From: Rhizaria sp. SCN 62-66 | Taxonomy: Eukaryota; Rhizaria, unplaced | Assembly: GCA_001724265.1 (NCBI GenBank) | Contig: MEDY01000017.1 | Span: 79,039 to 143,038, forward strand | DNA length: 64,000 bases | Reading direction: 5' to 3' | Shown here: in pieces, positions 23,701-32,758 of the stretch | Layout: each line of letters starts with the position of its first letter | Position numbering within the stretch: position 1 is the first letter of the stretch | Made by a program: the position numbers and the translations under genes | Notes under the pieces: model-generated | Seen by the model: only the letters and a program-made list of their open reading frames with translations | Database searches by the model: none | Told to the model about the DNA's origin: nothing

Positions 23701-25410
23701 CAACCTTGGGACGCTCCCAGTCCCAGTGCCAGCGCCAGCGCCAGACGCTGATGAGACGCTCCCAGCGCTCGATACCGCTGCTGCTGCTGTTGTTGATGAT
23801 GGCAGAGAAGAAGACAGTGCTTCCGCGAGCAGGAGCGGGTGCCGCGCGGCCGCAGCGACTGCGCGCGATAGGACGAGTCGCGCGGGCGCCGCGGGTACCC
23901 GCGGCAGCACGAGCGGCAGCACACCTGAGGTGGGCAGCGCGGTGCCCGCGGCCGCGCGGACCGCCGCGGAGGCGGTGGGCGACGGCTGGGGCAGTAGCGC
24001 GTGCGTCGCGACGGCGAGCAGCGCGGGTAACGGCGCGACAGCGGCGACGGCTGGCGCCGCCACAGCTAGGGCCACTGCGGCCGAGCTGTCGTCGCTGCCG
24101 TCGGTCAGTGCGGCGGCGGTTGCTGCGGTGGCGGAGAGAGGGGCGAGCAAATGCACGGCATGCGCGACCGCAAACGCGGCAGGCAGCGCAGCGTTCGCCA
24201 CAGAAGCAGAGGCAGAGGCTGACGTAAACGCAGACGCAGTGGCAGCGGCAGAGGCCGCAGAGGCAAATGCGCCGCGGAGTGAGCGGGCGGTCGGCGCGGT
24301 CATCGCAGTGAGCGCGAGCGCAAGCGGGGCGGCGACCGCGGCCGTAGCCGCTGCGACCGCGGCGGTGGCGGCGGATGGGTCGGCTGCGCCGGCCGCGGCG
24401 GCGGCGGCGGCGTCGGCGTGCGCTAAGACGGCCGGCAGCGCGAGCGCGAGAGTGACCGTGAGGCGGCGCGCGAGGGACCAGAGCGATGACGGGTTTGCCA
24501 GGGAAACCAACGGCGACACGGAGGCGTTACTGCGAGAGGAAGCTACTGCAGTTGTTGTTGTTGTTGCAGTGTATGATGCAGGGGCAGCGACCGAGCGGGC
24601 AGCGGCGGGCGCGGAAAGCCAGGCAAACGCGCGCGGCAGCGGGGCCAGCGGGGCCGTCGCGTCAACAACAGCAGCGTCACTGCCACCGCCACTGTTACGG
24701 TCAGATGCAGTTGATGTTGCGAGGCCAGTGTGAGGGAAGTGGGCGAAGAGGCTGGGCAAGGGCTCGGTCGGACGCAGGTGCAGCGCAGACACTGCGGCTG
24801 CAAGCGTTGCAAAGGAGTGCGCCTGTTCGCGAGTCAGACGCGATGCTGCGGGCTCGGCGACAGCGGTGGAGTCGGCGTCCGTCGCTGCTGCTGCAGCTGA
24901 TGTTGATGCCGTCGCAGCGGACGCGGAGGCAGCGATGGTCTCAAGCGTGGCGGCAACAGCGTCAGTGCGCGGGGGCGCCGGGGAGCCGCTAAGCAGGCTA
25001 GCGACGACGACGAGCGCCCGGAACGTGACTGGCGCGCGCGGGCGCAGTGCAAAGAGACGCAATGCAGCGATAGCGAGAGGGGCCACCGACGCCTGGTCAC
25101 AAGCGCCAGCGCCAGCGCCAGTGCCAGTTGAGTCCGAGGTGGTGCTCCGGCCACGCAGCGCCGCTAGGAGCGCGTCGAAGCGCTCAGCGACGGCGTCCGC
25201 AGCGGCGCGGCGCGCACGGAAGGCGCGCCAGGTGCGCTGGATGGAGATTGCGGGCTGGACTTTACGGGCCTGGCGCTGACGCTGCTCGCGCTCGGCCTTG
25301 GCGATGGCGAGGATCTCTTCGCGCGACTGCCCCCGGGCGCCAGCGACGCGCGCCTCGATGGCGCTCTGGCGCTGGCGGTTGCCGCGAGCGTCACCGTCAA
25401 AGGGGAACAT
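17764..25410 (-). CDS. UBE3C: UBE3C/Hul5-type HECT E3 ubiquitin ligase
   Basis: Single exon of about 2,548 residues ending in TAA. The start is set at MFPFDGDARG, which mirrors UBE3C MFSFEGD; an ATG two codons upstream (25416) is possible. An IQ motif (SIQRTWRAFRARR, about residue 57) follows, as in UBE3B and UBE3C. The C-terminal HECT domain shows AGIDSGGPFQEFLELLLKAL, YVPNPAGR, GKALYEGILIEVPFAPFFL, CSRPPLGGF and the active-site Cys in LPSASTCFNLIKLP, 32 residues from the end. The protein ends TGFHLT, as HECT enzymes do. UBE3C/Hul5 extends ubiquitin chains on proteasome-bound substrates. Human UBE3C is near 1,080 residues; the excess here is Ala-rich filler, including a poly-Ala block inside the HECT N-lobe and a Gly/Asp insert shortly before the catalytic Cys. 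Confidence 0.92.
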   Translation of the reverse strand: MFPFDGDARGNRQRQSAIEARVAGARGQSREEILAIAKAEREQRQRQARKVQPAISIQRTWRAFRARRAAADAVAERFDALLAALRGRSTTSDSTGTGAGAGACDQASVAPLAIAALRLFALRPRAPVTFRALVVVASLLSGSPAPPRTDAVAATLETIAASASAATASTSAAAAATDADSTAVAEPAASRLTREQAHSFATLAAAVSALHLRPTEPLPSLFAHFPHTGLATSTASDRNSGGGSDAAVVDATAPLAPLPRAFAWLSAPAAARSVAAPASYTATTTTTAVASSRSNASVSPLVSLANPSSLWSLARRLTVTLALALPAVLAHADAAAAAAAGAADPSAATAAVAAATAAVAAPLALALTAMTAPTARSLRGAFASAASAAATASAFTSASASASVANAALPAAFAVAHAVHLLAPLSATAATAAALTDGSDDSSAAVALAVAAPAVAAVAPLPALLAVATHALLPQPSPTASAAVRAAAGTALPTSGVLPLVLPRVPAAPARLVLSRAVAAAARHPLLLAEALSSSLPSSTTAAAAVSSAGSVSSASGAGAGTGTGSVPRLLIFSGPQSASLLGGTAVPTLCAYVPSLCADATNTDSAASSANATAAAAVAARAPSLLSPLLSLLLRSYLLHFVALAPAAAALSALPTASAGATATSTASAVLAIWGPLAAAAVALFSPHSSSPYLSSPSSSSSSLFAQSSGSQSPLSPVAFSLARVHGGLTSWQRAVYAACPAVALTPAFRPTGASSASFGATVTTAGGSSSSSSSLGGSAGGGSITSALRAPVLASLLVAAPAHGATGALAGTVGAQAAAAAAAAAARASAAAALLLFFCALSERVVATSVGSVAAAAPAGAAAVGAAAEASAGAVTLTARALAVLAAAAAAGADGDAAALAVSARVLSATVALLAVPAPPSPLPLPATLLRPAFPSAAALVPLPLRRRRAANATAGSSAATAASGATAATGGTAAGGMLAHSARPSSIANPAAGAGAGLPLALESATAAAAAARGPVPAVCWPVAPALLPVSALCGNGHSTGGASPLRALASAVAPWLSLNSPLIKALIAAPYAIILAAASAAVAPDSDSSAVTAVIAAATGASAAGAAGVLASPRGVHTLASPLLAPAMPRLPFPALRRLPAAPAAAKARLAQLGPLIAQTSTVFAVAGPTGTPMSTGGSAPLARAPPGTLWLLTAAATCMQPPPVAAPPAAGLSTDAAALPGALAGALATLLAQVRLLSAAAAGANTAAANAMAADESGAEAVAAADTALALGTPLLPLTAAQLQTAVGMPLCPSLPAFTAHLDALGAATTAAPALAAPKAPAAGVTGGAALFTARVTTLTALKSAHEAGVARKHRRLDAGFRRRLAFYNARLDSPDNPYFRAVAAGFSGSREELDPPPRPPAALPPLGSAEGSLEPAALLSSPLAASRAAALREAYALGFWLVRLALAPARGDGEDANDAEAAAARARAGAEQAEIAAARREAREAGARWRQAWRAREARAGLAQAQARARRRRVDVMLDDDFAAAHAMRDDDGDNGHHAAAGDGDFDEVDDDDQDDPAAVAAAAAAAEPNAARDAFWGFSRGADSGNGANSGNGGNGSRRGNAAQPDWLLAQAHAMGRHAAGAPLPPAALAAAHALLAALSSSFISALQTLPDAAAASLALPSGSPAMTRQLARLSVAAVRSMSAAEAALARKVAVVAGAAAGPGGGGARGRGLAAMIASHRALRRGPAAARAAAAAVLRVSAHARAREPLVRAGALRSLPVLARLVRELHQRDARVPFMIDLRAAQPEAAHARGMGLAAAPASAATGADPFSWAVLAPSRTGAATVAGDDGGPDLAAEAVLGRHFALLPRTTRLRMRDHAWALRGTGGDDGDDGGSDENDVADTAAGVVGKEARAFYLLRRAAALDDDEDADADAAASDSDADGAEDESADLNNASAAASTTTASSSSSSSAVVTAEQARRALARDSRRAHAELVRAVAASGIPLPTAAPAAGSAAALSAAATAPVSADDLVLAYPTRAPSWLAGVLAATPFLLPFPERVDALRRSVAKDKIALQTAQGWGTAPAAHITIRRDRVVADALDALKQIGHRWNGRVAVTFVDPVTGEAEAGIDSGGPFQEFLELLLKALFRAEAGLFTVTAPVPLEFATVSAASAHANTTAAVAAATATAATATAAAAAAAARSSGAQADAASEAAAAAAAAAAAAAAAAAASAADSSAVAVEAAVPALDAGETFYVPNPAGRILPENRALMRLAGQVVGKALYEGILIEVPFAPFFLARLTGQRPTIADLRVLDPALYRSLQLLAGFEGDFADLGLTFSVTEDVLGRHITRALRPGGADVAVTRDNVSEYLLLLSDYYLTRATAGATDAFLDGFHSVVPAHWTRLFDAAELGVLVAGSRQDIDVADWRAHTVYNGTAAPGDDIVRWFWEVVAKFTPAERSALLRFATACSRPPLGGFRHMTPPFAVRVHNLSDYGGDNNDSGGILGALGGMFGVGGAAADDRSALPSASTCFNLIKLPRYRSKEVLEHKLRIAMQTTGFHLT
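18766..18825. repeat. GCN (poly-Ala) trinucleotide run inside the HECT domain
   Basis: A near-continuous run of GCG/GCA/GCT codons on the minus strand encodes about 18 consecutive alanines between the two halves of the HECT N-lobe. It is a candidate length-polymorphic microsatellite. Confidence 0.85.
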
Positions 25411-25916
25411 GCGCAAGCACGGTTGGAAGCCGGGCGATCGGACCGAAGAAGATCTAGAACAAGGAGAAAAGCTCGCAGCTAGTTACAGGGGAAAGGTCTA
25501 CAAGAATCAATGTCAAAATGTGTGAGCTAAAACAGAAAAACTTAAAAAAATTGTTCTGCGCGTGGTGTTTCGAGATGTCGAGCGGGACGTGAGATATGCT
25601 TGCTGAAGTTAGAGTGGGCATGATTTGTGGCCAGACTGAGCGGGAGGTCGGCCGAGGTGGGCTCAACGGATCTTCCTTTTTCCTTTTTTCCGCGCCTCTG
25701 CATGGTTTTTACAGCCACGATTAATGTATTATGTCAGTGTAACTGGTGAACTTGCGCTCTGAATTAAGTTTTGCATAATAATAATCTGACTTTGTTCACG
25801 TCTTTGTAGTATAAATCTACTAACTGCATCTCGGCATTCTAACGGCTCGAACTCGCGCTCAAACCTTGGCCTTTTACCCGCACTCTGCCCATTGTCTGAA
25901 CAGAAAAAGAGTCACA
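25411..25916. promoter_or_regulatory. Divergent intergenic region of UBE3C-like and CFAP36-like genes
   Basis: About 500 bp separates two divergently transcribed starts. AT-rich tracts lie at 25530-25560 and 25670-25830. A TATA-like TATAAAT sits at 25810-25816, about 100 bp upstream of the CFAP36 ATG; its role is inferred. No separate gene seen. Confidence 0.4.
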
Positions 25917-27482
25917 ATGTCTACGGCGTCCCTTGATAAGGAGGGTTTTCTGTATGACTTTATCTCCGAGTTCCTTCGGTGCCCGCTGTGGACGACCCCG
26001 GTGAACAACTTCATCGACAAGCACTCAGTCATCTTCACCAACGCAAGCGAGAACAAGCTCGAGTACACGCAGGTGCACCGCGAATTCATGCAACTCATCG
26101 AGGACCTGCTCGAGTACCACCTGGCCGAGCTCGGCGTTAGCGCTGAACAGTTCGCAGCCGCATGCGCCAACGGCAAGCACACCCGCAAGGTCGTCTTCAA
26201 CCACTTTCTCGCTGCCGACGACTTCCTTATCTTCAAGCGTATCATGGTCCGCCGCGCACAGGAGCTCGAGCTAGAGGCGCTCAAAGAGATTAAGGACGGC
26301 GACTCCGACTCCGAGACGCCTACCTCATCTCCCACGAAATCCGCGTCCGCGTCCGGCGCCACCGCCGACGCCCCCGTTGACTTATCGAAGCTCTCCGAGG
26401 CCGAGCTAGAAGCTCTCGAAGAGCGCCAGCTCAAGCTCGCGCTCGCGCTCTCCGAAAAGCAGGCGCAACGCGAGGCTCGAAGCGCTGACCGCGTAGAGCA
26501 GCGCGAGTTACGCCGTGCGATTGCGGCTTCGCTGGCCGCTGCCGAGCTTGTCGACGCTGAGCTGCGCCGCGAGCAAGCCGAGCTCGAGGAAGCCATTGCG
26601 CTCTCGCTCGCGGCCGAGGCCGAGCGCGTTGAGCAACGCGCTGCGGCAGCGGCGGCACCTGCGCCTGCTGCTGCTGCCACTGTGCCCGCGCCCGCCGTCA
26701 CCGCGTCTGTGTCGAAGCCTGTTCCCGCTGGCAAGCTGCCTCCGCTGTCGCTGCCTCCCATCCGCCCGCGCCCGCTCCCTGCCTCCATTGCCGCGGCCGG
26801 CGCCGCCTCCTCCTCCTCACCGGCGCCCGCGGACACTGCAGCACTGTCATCGTCTCTGTCCTCGCTGACTCTGTCCGACGCCGGCTCCGCCGCGTCTCTG
26901 CAGACTTTCTCCAAAGCTATGGACCAGCAGGCTGCCGCCTTCGCGCAGCTCATGGCACCGCGCCCGCCCGCCGGCCCATCCCCTGCCGAGGCCGCCGTCG
27001 CCGCCGCCGCGGCCAGCGCCGCCGCAGCCGCAGCCGGCTCCGGGCTGACCCCCGCGCAGCGCGCCGAGCGCGAGGCGTTCGTGCAGCGCCACAAGGCCGC
27101 GTTGATCGCGCGCCGGTCCGCGCAGCGCGACGGCGAGCTGGCGGCGTACCACCGCGCGATGGGTACTACGCCGGGCAGCAGCGCCGCTGTCACCGCGCCG
27201 ATCAGCAGCAGCAGCAGTGCGCCGCCGCTGACGGGCGCGGAGGCGCTGAAGGAGCGACTGCGGAAGGATATGGACACCACGCTCGCGCGCAAAGAAGCCA
27301 CTGCTGCTGCCGCGGCCGATGCTGCTGCGGCGGCTCCCGCGGCGAAGAAGCCTGCGATTGTCAATGAGGCGACTGTGGAGGAGGGGCCAGGTTTTGAGGT
27401 GTTGGCCGCGAATATCGAGCGCCTTAACCAGGTCCGCAAGGAGCTCTACGCCAACGCCTTCGCGCGCGGGGACGTGCAGTGA
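25917..27482 (+). CDS. CFAP36: CFAP36-like BART-domain protein with three tandem UIM-like motifs
   Basis: 521 residues, ending in TGA. The ATG at 25917 (MSTASLDKEGFLYDF) is the first ATG of the frame. Residues about 5-115 match the BART-like domain of CFAP36/CCDC104: FLRCPLWTTPVNNFIDKHS, then KLEYTQVHREFMQLIEDLLE, then FLAADDFLIFKRIMVRRAQE. In relatives this domain binds ARL3/ARL2-type GTPases in cilia. At about 26418-26622 lie three motifs that fit the ubiquitin-interacting pattern L-x-x-A-x-x-x-S: QLKLALALSEKQ, ELRRAIAASLAAAE and ELEEAIALSLAAEAE. The rest is Ala/Pro-rich with a charged C-terminal helix. Family membership is solid; ubiquitin binding is inferred from the motifs. Confidence 0.85.
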   Translation: MSTASLDKEGFLYDFISEFLRCPLWTTPVNNFIDKHSVIFTNASENKLEYTQVHREFMQLIEDLLEYHLAELGVSAEQFAAACANGKHTRKVVFNHFLAADDFLIFKRIMVRRAQELELEALKEIKDGDSDSETPTSSPTKSASASGATADAPVDLSKLSEAELEALEERQLKLALALSEKQAQREARSADRVEQRELRRAIAASLAAAELVDAELRREQAELEEAIALSLAAEAERVEQRAAAAAAPAPAAAATVPAPAVTASVSKPVPAGKLPPLSLPPIRPRPLPASIAAAGAASSSSPAPADTAALSSSLSSLTLSDAGSAASLQTFSKAMDQQAAAFAQLMAPRPPAGPSPAEAAVAAAAASAAAAAAGSGLTPAQRAEREAFVQRHKAALIARRSAQRDGELAAYHRAMGTTPGSSAAVTAPISSSSSAPPLTGAEALKERLRKDMDTTLARKEATAAAAADAAAAAPAAKKPAIVNEATVEEGPGFEVLAANIERLNQVRKELYANAFARGDVQ

Positions 27483-28907
27483 GATGTTCTCTGGCGGAAA
27501 ACGAGCATGCTGTTACAACGTGCATGACTGTAAGAATGGCTGCAACGCAGTAATATTGGGCCATGAGCGGCTCAAATGGGTGAATTAACATGTGCATGTG
27601 GATAGATATGCAACCTGTGCGTGCATATGATGCATGGAAGAGAATGAACCTCTAGCAACGACTCAGCGGCCGCGATGTCAGTCAGATTTGGCCACCATTT
27701 TTCACGTTGACGAGTGTGTGCGATTTACGGATGGATTTCACTATTATGTATTCAAGTTAAAATGGAGATTGGTTGCGATCTAATTCAATAGTAGTTGTAA
27801 ATTTACAACTGTACTTGCGGTTAATAAACATCAGACCCTCAGCCTTGTCAAGAAGATCATGAACCTTTGTATTACCTGGGTCTTCAAGAAATGAAACTTC
27901 GTACAATTTCTCCCGGCAGCGAACCATAGCCGTTCGTTGTTCGGCTACCGTGGTAATGAATAAGATAAAAGTCCAGATCCATATTATCTGTACGCAAAAT
28001 AATTTCATAAATCTTGTTTTTGAAGATTTATTGTTTTTAAAATATGCAAATGATTTTGTACCGATGTGATTTTGTATCGCCAGAAATCGTGTTTCATTTT
28101 TATCAAAATGACACGAACACGATGAGAATTAATGAATACATGTACTGTACATATGAAATCGTATTATTAATAGGGTTAATTCAAAGTAGATATATTAAAC
28201 GCAAGACATTATATTTAAATGTTGTTGTTGAAGCACATCAAATGACGCGGTGTATTAGTTGAAATCCAAGTATCGCTTCGGACATTGATTCGCAGTGCAA
28301 ATTACATGTACAGGCGCTGCGTCAAGAGGACGGGTGTCCACGGGTTTAGAAAGGATGAATTTAATGATGTAATATGAAGGATTACTTTGTAGATTCGGGG
28401 GTGTGTTGTCACGAGAGGAGAAGAAAAGAAAACACTGCAACTGCATCTGCAACGCGCTGAGCGATGATGAGCAACAACGGAAGCACAATGCGTTGCTGCC
28501 GCGCATACACTCACAAGCTCGCATAAATTGCGTATTTCCAAACAATGGATCGCTCGGGCGTGCAGTGATGTGGAAGAAATGAACGAGTAAGAGTTGATAT
28601 GAAATATTATATTCACTCGTGTGAGACTACAAAACAAGTGGAGCAGGGACAGGCAGTAGTTGAGATTGAGCCAGCGATAACGGTCGCAAGCGATAAAAAA
28701 AACATGTTTGAACAGTATAGGTAGAGAAAGCATGAAGCGTGGTGTTATTTGCTTGAGAATACAGACTAAATGGACTTCGCTTCAAAAAAGGGGAGATACA
28801 AACACACAGGTGAAGAGCTGTGACTTCACTAGTCACGTCACAATGCGTGAAATTGCATGTAACAGCGTTGCATGCAACAATGCAGAGCTAACTGTATACA
28901 CGCGTAC
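27483..28907. other. Long AT-rich intergenic region
   Basis: 1,425 bp between the convergent CFAP36-like and C39-like genes. It contains only short AT-biased frames with no third-position GC bias. The most protein-like is a minus-strand frame at 27757-28008 that ends in TAA and contains KLYEVSFLEDPGNTKVHDLL. It could be a decayed exon but has no recognisable relatives or splice partners. No tRNA-like or snRNA-like motif seen. Confidence 0.5.
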
Positions 28908-29810
28908 TTAGAGACCGAGGGACTTGGCAAGCTCCTCGTTGCTCATCTCAATGTTGGCAGCGACGGCAGAGGCAGAGGCAGAGTCAGAGCGCTGGATGCG
29001 GCGGAGGCAGTCAGGGGTCATGTCAGAGAAGCCGGCAAAGTTATCCCCGAGAACGTTGATGACGAGCTTGTCCATGGCGTCCTCACCCTCGAAGACCTCG
29101 CCGTTCATGCCGACGAAAGACTTCGGCGTGTACTCACCGACGAGCGCGAAAATGCGCCAGCCGACGACGTCTTGGGAGTGCGAGTAGACCGTGCGCGAGA
29201 CGCCGGGGTCCATGGCCTGGAGGGCGTCGGGGGCATCGGCGTTCCAGCCGACGATGCGGACGAAATGGCCGCCCTTCTTGACGTTGGCGAGAACGGTGAC
29301 GTAGTTCTTGAGGAAAGCCTGCACCTGCTTGACGGTGAGGTCGTTGGTGCGGTGCATCTCAGCGAACTTCGCAGAGCAGCGCTTCTCCGGAAAAGCCTTG
29401 CAGAGACCGGAGACGGAGTCAGAGATGAAGTTGTCGTCGGTGTAGCCACCGTTGCGGCGCAGCCAGTCGTTGAAAGTGCCCGGGTTGGAAGTGACGGGGA
29501 GTTCGCCGAAAGCCGGGAGCTTGAACTTAATGCCGTGGTCGCGGACACCCGAAGCAACGGAGGACATGAAGCAGCCGACCTTGCAGATCGTCTGCTTGGT
29601 CATAATATGGCTGCCCCACTGGGCGTCGCACTGCTGGTACTGGCGGAACTCGCCCATCGGGGTCACCCAGGTCGCGGTGGCGCCGAAGTCAACGCCCGAG
29701 TAGAAGCTCTCGAGGTACTGGGCGTCGGGGTTCACCACGTTCGCCGCGGGGTCCAGGGCCAGCACAGCAAGGGGCACACATAAGGCAATGAGGAAGGCCA
29801 GGAACTTCAT
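28908..29810 (-). CDS. Secreted papain-like cysteine peptidase of the C39-like (Peptidase_C39_2) type
   Basis: 300 residues, TAA stop. The start is placed at MKFLAFLIALCVPLAVLALD, a clear signal peptide; an upstream in-frame ATG would bury it. The mature part has QCDAQWGSHIM, then TICKVGCFMSSVAS with the candidate nucleophile Cys, then NDWLRRNGGY, then GGHFVRIVGWN with the candidate His, and ALQAMDPG with the Asp. This order (Q-W, GC-M-S, GGY, H-x-V, DP) is that of C39-like bacterial and protist peptidases. A secreted, lysosomal or phagosomal protease is inferred. Substrate unknown. Confidence 0.75.
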   Translation of the reverse strand: MKFLAFLIALCVPLAVLALDPAANVVNPDAQYLESFYSGVDFGATATWVTPMGEFRQYQQCDAQWGSHIMTKQTICKVGCFMSSVASGVRDHGIKFKLPAFGELPVTSNPGTFNDWLRRNGGYTDDNFISDSVSGLCKAFPEKRCSAKFAEMHRTNDLTVKQVQAFLKNYVTVLANVKKGGHFVRIVGWNADAPDALQAMDPGVSRTVYSHSQDVVGWRIFALVGEYTPKSFVGMNGEVFEGEDAMDKLVINVLGDNFAGFSDMTPDCLRRIQRSDSASASAVAANIEMSNEELAKSLGL

Positions 29811-30489
29811 CACAGACACACTGGGAGATGTTAAGATGCGCAAACGTCGGAAACGGAAGACATCGGTTGGGTGAGTTGAAGAGCATGCATTTGATAAAGA
29901 GCTGTTCATTGTGGTTTTACCACACTCATAGATAAAAAAATAAACTTGTCAGAAAATTAACTCAATAATGCAGTCAAACACAGAACCAATTTTACGAAGC
30001 AGGGACTGTGCACTTAGAAAGCTAGTCTGCAAAAAAGGAGCATCTCGCGACTTGGCTACGTCACAACCCACAACCCTCTCGTCGCCTCACCGCTCGGTCG
30101 CTATTTTCAAGTTTAATCTCCTTTGGATCACTTAAGACACGAAATCAATCCTGATGGCTTGCGCCAAGGTTTACTATTCCTGCACAAAATGACTGAATGA
30201 TCTTGCTGTATTCATTTCCCCCAGAAGATGCGCTGTATGACATAACTGGATCGATATAACTCCAATTTAACAGTGGATCACAGATCACGCTCCTGTCGTG
30301 CGCGTCGGCCATGTCCGGCAAAGTACCAACATGCGCACTGCATTTAGCGCACACATGCATATTTCCCCTTAAATTAAGTCAGCACAAACTCATCATCCAT
30401 AGGTATACACAATTCAATTCAAGATCAGCCGCGTATACATTTGATCTTCACGCTTGTTCGAAAAAGAGAGCAAGAGGCTCTTCATCTGT
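29811..30489. other. Intergenic region, 5' flank of the C39-like peptidase gene
   Basis: A 679-bp spacer of mixed composition. Apart from one weak small frame listed separately, nothing recognisable. Confidence 0.5.
30145..30360 (-). CDS. Possible small ORF with an N-terminal CxxC
   Basis: A 71-codon frame with ATG and TGA, beginning MHVCAKCSAH. The CxxC resembles the start of a zinc-binding fold, but no second pair of ligands is in the usual place and codon bias is weak. It may be chance. Confidence 0.15.
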   Translation of the reverse strand: MHVCAKCSAHVGTLPDMADAHDRSVICDPLLNWSYIDPVMSYSASSGGNEYSKIIQSFCAGIVNLGASHQD

Positions 30490-32270
30490 TCATTTCTCGC
30501 GGTACGCAAGGGGGAACTCGTCGTCCTCATCATCATCACCAGTGCCACCCCGGCCAGTGCGCACCTCCCACGGCGGCTTGCGGTACGATTCCACCACAAG
30601 CTGCTCCGCGCCAGCGACACCGCGCGCGAGCAAGAGATAGCTCGACTCGCGCAGGTTATGCGGGTGGAACTCGCACGCTTCGGGTGCGAACTGCGCCAAG
30701 AGAGTCGCGATAGCAGCCGTGTCAATCTCCTTGTGTTGCAGCTGAGAGGGCGCAGAAGCAGACGCAGCGGCAGTGGCAGTGGCCGCGTCGCTGGAGATGG
30801 GTTTGATCGGCAGCGCAGCGGGGAAAGCGCTCTCAAAGGCCGCTTTGTTCCACTTAGTCTCAGTCACCGCGGGCGCGGGCGTGGGGAGGACGCCGAGCGT
30901 CTGCAGCGCCACAGCGGCAAGCTGCGCGTCGCGGAATAACGGGTTCGCCAGAGGGGACGTCAGAGGGTCCAGGGCGGAGGGGGCGAGGAGGCGGCGCGCG
31001 GTCAGGGCGCGGTACTTCGTGTACAGCGTAGCAACCTGCGAGATATTAAAAAAACAAACACAAGAAGGCAGGAAAACAATGAGTTATTTCATGAGAACAA
31101 ATGAATTATGAGTCAAATTAAAAATACAGTTGATTAAATTGAGCAAACCGATAAAAGTCCGATGAATTTCAATGGGTTTTAAGAGATAGTGGTAAGAATG
31201 GAAACGTACTGAGTTAGCGAGGAACTTGCGCCTCTTGAGCACCAGCAGCAGCCTCTCGCTATCCGCCTCACTCAGCCCAGCAACGGTACCATAATTGCCC
31301 TTGCCATCACGCTGCGCCAACAGCGCTGCGGCCTCCATCTCAGCCCCCCGCAGCTGCTTCGCGAGCGCGCCGAGTTCCCCGGCCAGCGCGACGCGGTTCG
31401 CGACATGCGGCGCGTCACCGGCAGCGGCGACCTTGGTGCCAGACCCGTCGTGCGCGAACGTGGCCCCGTCGGCGCCGCCCATCGCGGTAGCCATGCCGTC
31501 CGCGCTGGCGCCGCTGCTGGCGAGCGCGGCGAGCTCGTCCATGTCGACGACCCGGCGCACCGGCGGCGCCGCGCGCGGGAGAGAGCCCAGCGCCAGAGAG
31601 GCGAAGGCGAGCGCGGTGACGTCGCGGAACCACTGCGCAACAAGGCGCAGCGGCGCGGCCCGCAGCGCGCGCTGCTCGGCGAGTTCACGGGCCACGAGGG
31701 CCTGCGCGTCGACCTCCTGGTCAGCGGAGCGCAGGAAGTGGAAGGAGCGAACCATGATGTCGGAGGAGCTCGAGTGTAGAACACGGTCCTCGAAGGTCGT
31801 CAGGGCCGGGCCGCGCCAGGTGCGCTCAAGCACGTACGGGTAGTGATGGGTTGGGTGGCGGACGATGACGCCGACGTGCTCTAAGTCGCCGCCGTTGGCG
31901 CGCTTGGCGAGGTGGGTGAGGAGGAACGAGAGAGGGTCGCGGGACGCGCGTGTGCGCGAGAAAAACACGAGGTCACCTATATTCAAAGAAAGAAAGCAGT
32001 AATAAACAGCAATGTCAAAAGAAAAACGTTAGTCTTAGTCATTGGGTATTCAGTAAGACAGAGATATAGGCTTAAATAAGCAAACAGCGTGCTTTTTTCT
32101 GCTGCTGTACCTGTTTGGAGTGAGGAGAGGTAGGCCTCGCCGATAGATTGAGAGCGGAAGCCAAGACTAGGCTCAGCATCCTTGTTGGGCTTCGACGCAG
32201 CGTAGTACATCGAACCGAAGGAACCGGCGGCCACTGCTGCGGCCGCAGAGGCGATGCGACCGAAGGACAT
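30490..32270 (-). CDS. Permuted papain-like (YiiX/C92, NlpC/P60 superfamily) protein, probably inactive
   Basis: Exons are 32270-32111, 31976-31210 and 31035-30490, giving 490 residues and a TGA stop. All three junctions join in frame: SLQT|GDLVFFSR at exon 1/2 and KFLANS|VATLYTKY at exon 2/3. GDLVFFSR, then HVGVIVRHP, then YPYVLERTW follow the N-terminal half of the circularly permuted papain fold, where GD(L/I)VF and HVGI(I/V)V carry the catalytic His. In active relatives the second half has a Cys within CSxLVA.xLQ.LG. Here the aligned stretch reads RDAQLAAVALQTLGVLP, without Cys. The N-terminus (FGRIASAAAAVAAGSFGSMYYA) is hydrophobic and could be a membrane anchor or targeting signal. The fold assignment is fairly good; loss of activity is inference. 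Confidence 0.65.
31036..31209 (-). other. Intron 2 of the C92-like gene (174 nt)
   Basis: Begins GTACGTTTCC and ends ATATCTCGCAG. AT-rich, phase 0. Confidence 0.8.
31977..32110 (-). other. Intron 1 of the C92-like gene (134 nt)
   Basis: Begins GTACAGCAG and ends TTGAATATAG, with ACTAAC inside as a possible branch point. Splits a Gly codon. Confidence 0.85.
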
Positions 32271-32758
32271 TTGTGCTCACACAACTCAGTCAAAGCTGCT
32301 TGGATCGCAAGGTTTGCCCTGAAGCGAGGAGAGGAAGTACGAACAAATAAGATCGATATTTTATATGAGATTAACATTGATTTCCATTATACATACTGTT
32401 ATGTCTATTGACGGACATATGACAGCACACACTCAGCTCTTAAATCTTTCTTTACACGAGACACGACTGTGCGTTGACTGCACAGAAGATCACGAAAGTG
32501 GCAATTTGATCACAATATGTGTATAAATATATATTAACGGCACCAAGCCTCACTCACACACCTTCGCACCAAGCTCGCAAAAACACAACAAATACCTGCA
32601 CAGTCATCTGCTGTCAGTTGTTGTGGCAATATCCTCGGCGCAAATCCAACATGCATCACTTTGTTACTGCGCGGCGGCGGCATCACTCCGCCTGCCTCAG
32701 TTATATATTATTCAATTCCGACGAGCTCTAAAAATTACGTTCTTTTTCTTTTGGAGCG
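32271..32758. other. Intergenic region
   Basis: A 488-bp AT-rich spacer upstream of the C92-like gene and downstream of lipoyl synthase. Nothing recognisable. Confidence 0.55.

Noticed and set aside
25830-25870. GTTCGA-like word on the minus strand as a tRNA B box
   Set aside because: No paired T-stem, acceptor stem or A box at the right distance.
25874-27439. A 521-codon open frame antisense to the CFAP36-like gene
   Set aside because: It is a mirror of GC-rich codons on the opposite strand. The plus strand encodes a recognisable BART domain, and the antisense frame has Ser/Ala composition only.
27757-28008. 83-codon minus-strand frame as a gene
   Set aside because: AT-biased codon use unlike every neighbouring gene, no recognised domain, no splice partners. 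Kept only as a note in the intergenic entry.
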